NCBI GenBank assembly: GCA_035552195.1
Contig: DASZLU010000034.1
Coordinates: 1 to 64,000, forward strand
Origin: CAIKMD01 sp035552195
GTDB taxonomy: Bacteria; Pseudomonadota; Alphaproteobacteria; ATCC43930; CGMCC-115725
Direction: 5' to 3'
Length of the DNA stretch: 64,000 nucleotides
The translations under genes were made by a program, and so were the position numbers. The notes under the pieces are model-generated. The model was not told where the DNA came from. It ran no database searches and saw only the letters and a list, made by a program, of their open reading frames with translations. Position 1 is the stretch's first letter, and every line of letters starts with the position of its first letter. Below, piece by piece: positions 63,617 to 64,000 of this stretch.

Positions 63617-64000
63617 TTACGACGGATCGTCGATCGTGCTGACATGCGCCGCGACGATCCGCCAACCCTGCGGAAAGCGTACCCAGCTCTGCATCGTGCG
63701 GCCGACTTTCTTGGCATTCGGGCGGCGCGATAGAGTCGCGACGGTCGCGAAGTCCTTGCCATACGTGGTGATGACGGTGCGGTCGCGCCGCGAGTCAACC
63801 GGCGGCACCGCTCCTGCCCGATAGGCGCTGATCGCGGCATAGCCATAGAGATTCTCGGCATTGCCGAAACGCACCGTGGTCGGGCTGTCGAAGAAATAGC
63901 GGTTGAGCGCGGCGACGTCGTTGGCGCGCAGCGCCTCGTCATAGCCGGCGAATTCGGCCTCGATTTCTTTGACGACGCTCGGATCGTTCAGCGTGGGTGA
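63617..64000 (-). CDS. AtzH/HpxZ-like (NTF2-like) protein, 5' end outside window
   Basis: The C-terminal 127 codons of an NTF2-like protein; the start is beyond the right edge. It carries FAGYDEALRANDVAALNRYFFDSPTTVRFGNAENLYGYAAI, TYGKDFATVATL and RTMQSWVRFPQGWRIVAAHVS, the pattern of AtzH (1,3-dicarboxyurea-type amidohydrolase) and HpxZ (oxalurate catabolism). AtzH-type proteins act with AtzG/AtzE amidases, none of which is visible here. The true role depends on genes to the right of the window. Confidence 0.8.
   Translation of the reverse strand, partial: SPTLNDPSVVKEIEAEFAGYDEALRANDVAALNRYFFDSPTTVRFGNAENLYGYAAISAYRAGAVPPVDSRRDRTVITTYGKDFATVATLSRRPNAKKVGRTMQSWVRFPQGWRIVAAHVSTIDDPS

Overview
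The window is about 62-64% GC by eye and looks like the chromosome of an alphaproteobacterium of the order Hyphomicrobiales (Rhizobiales; Bradyrhizobium/Xanthobacteraceae-like). The basis is the housekeeping genes (guaA, guaB, rsmB, rlmE, ppx, ygiQ), the abundance of flavin monooxygenase/ABC catabolic genes, and IS66 and IS1595 elements. No marker gene fixes the genus, and no rRNA operon or CRISPR array is present.

Layout. 1-2.5 kb: end of a catabolic unit (amidohydrolase/decarboxylase and GMC oxidoreductase). 2.5-5.7 kb: a small, visibly AT-richer island with a gluzincin-like HExxH protein and an AbiTii-type abortive-infection protein. It is bounded on both sides by degenerate copies of the guaA 3' end, and the intact guaA lies further along at 12.6-14.2 kb. 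5.7-12.6 kb: EutA-like protein, bicupin, YgiQ radical SAM protein, a zinc-free MDR oxidoreductase and a divergent AraC regulator. 12.6-20.8 kb: housekeeping block on the minus strand (guaA, acetyltransferase, rsmB, guaB, rlmE, ppx/gppA, methyltransferase) with two palindromic intergenic repeats. 20.96-24.03 kb: tRNA-Gln(CTG), followed directly by a complete 2,982-bp IS1595-family element with 22-bp terminal inverted repeats, an 8-bp target duplication and three passenger genes.

24.3-37 kb: a reduced-flavin monooxygenase region. A minus-strand ABC transporter operon carries two NtaA/DszA-type monooxygenases, and beside it are an FMN reductase, an asparaginase-like protein, a second monooxygenase plus binding-protein pair, a LysR regulator and a further monooxygenase. 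Three transcription units have matching -24/-12 (sigma-54-type) promoter sequences, so the region probably acts as one scavenging regulon for organosulfur or organonitrogen compounds. 37-43.2 kb: a secreted repeat protein, DUF6481, an IS66 element with 8-bp target duplication and a serine recombinase remnant.

43.2-51.6 kb: an energy/phosphate metabolism block. A PhoU-like protein is translationally coupled to a pyruvate phosphate dikinase-like protein that lacks the pyruvate/PEP barrel, beside phosphoketolase, phosphate acyltransferase and acetate kinase (xylulose-5-P or fructose-6-P to acetyl-P, then acetyl-CoA or acetate plus ATP). 51.8-58.7 kb: hybrid histidine kinase, two tiny helical-protein genes joined by a hairpin, an IS5 relic, an EEP-family phosphodiesterase divergent from a cardiolipin synthase, and a methyltransferase pseudogene that has lost its SAM-binding motif. 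59-64 kb: a GH16 glucanase with duplicated type I secretion domains, a glycine-rich lipoprotein, an Fsr-type MFS exporter, a cupin, and a partial AtzH/HpxZ-like gene at the right edge.

The best candidates for something new are the guaA-tail-bounded AbiTii/HExxH cassette, the sigma-54 monooxygenase regulon with its embedded asparaginase-like gene, the passenger-carrying IS1595 element, and the PhoU-like/truncated-PPDK pair.
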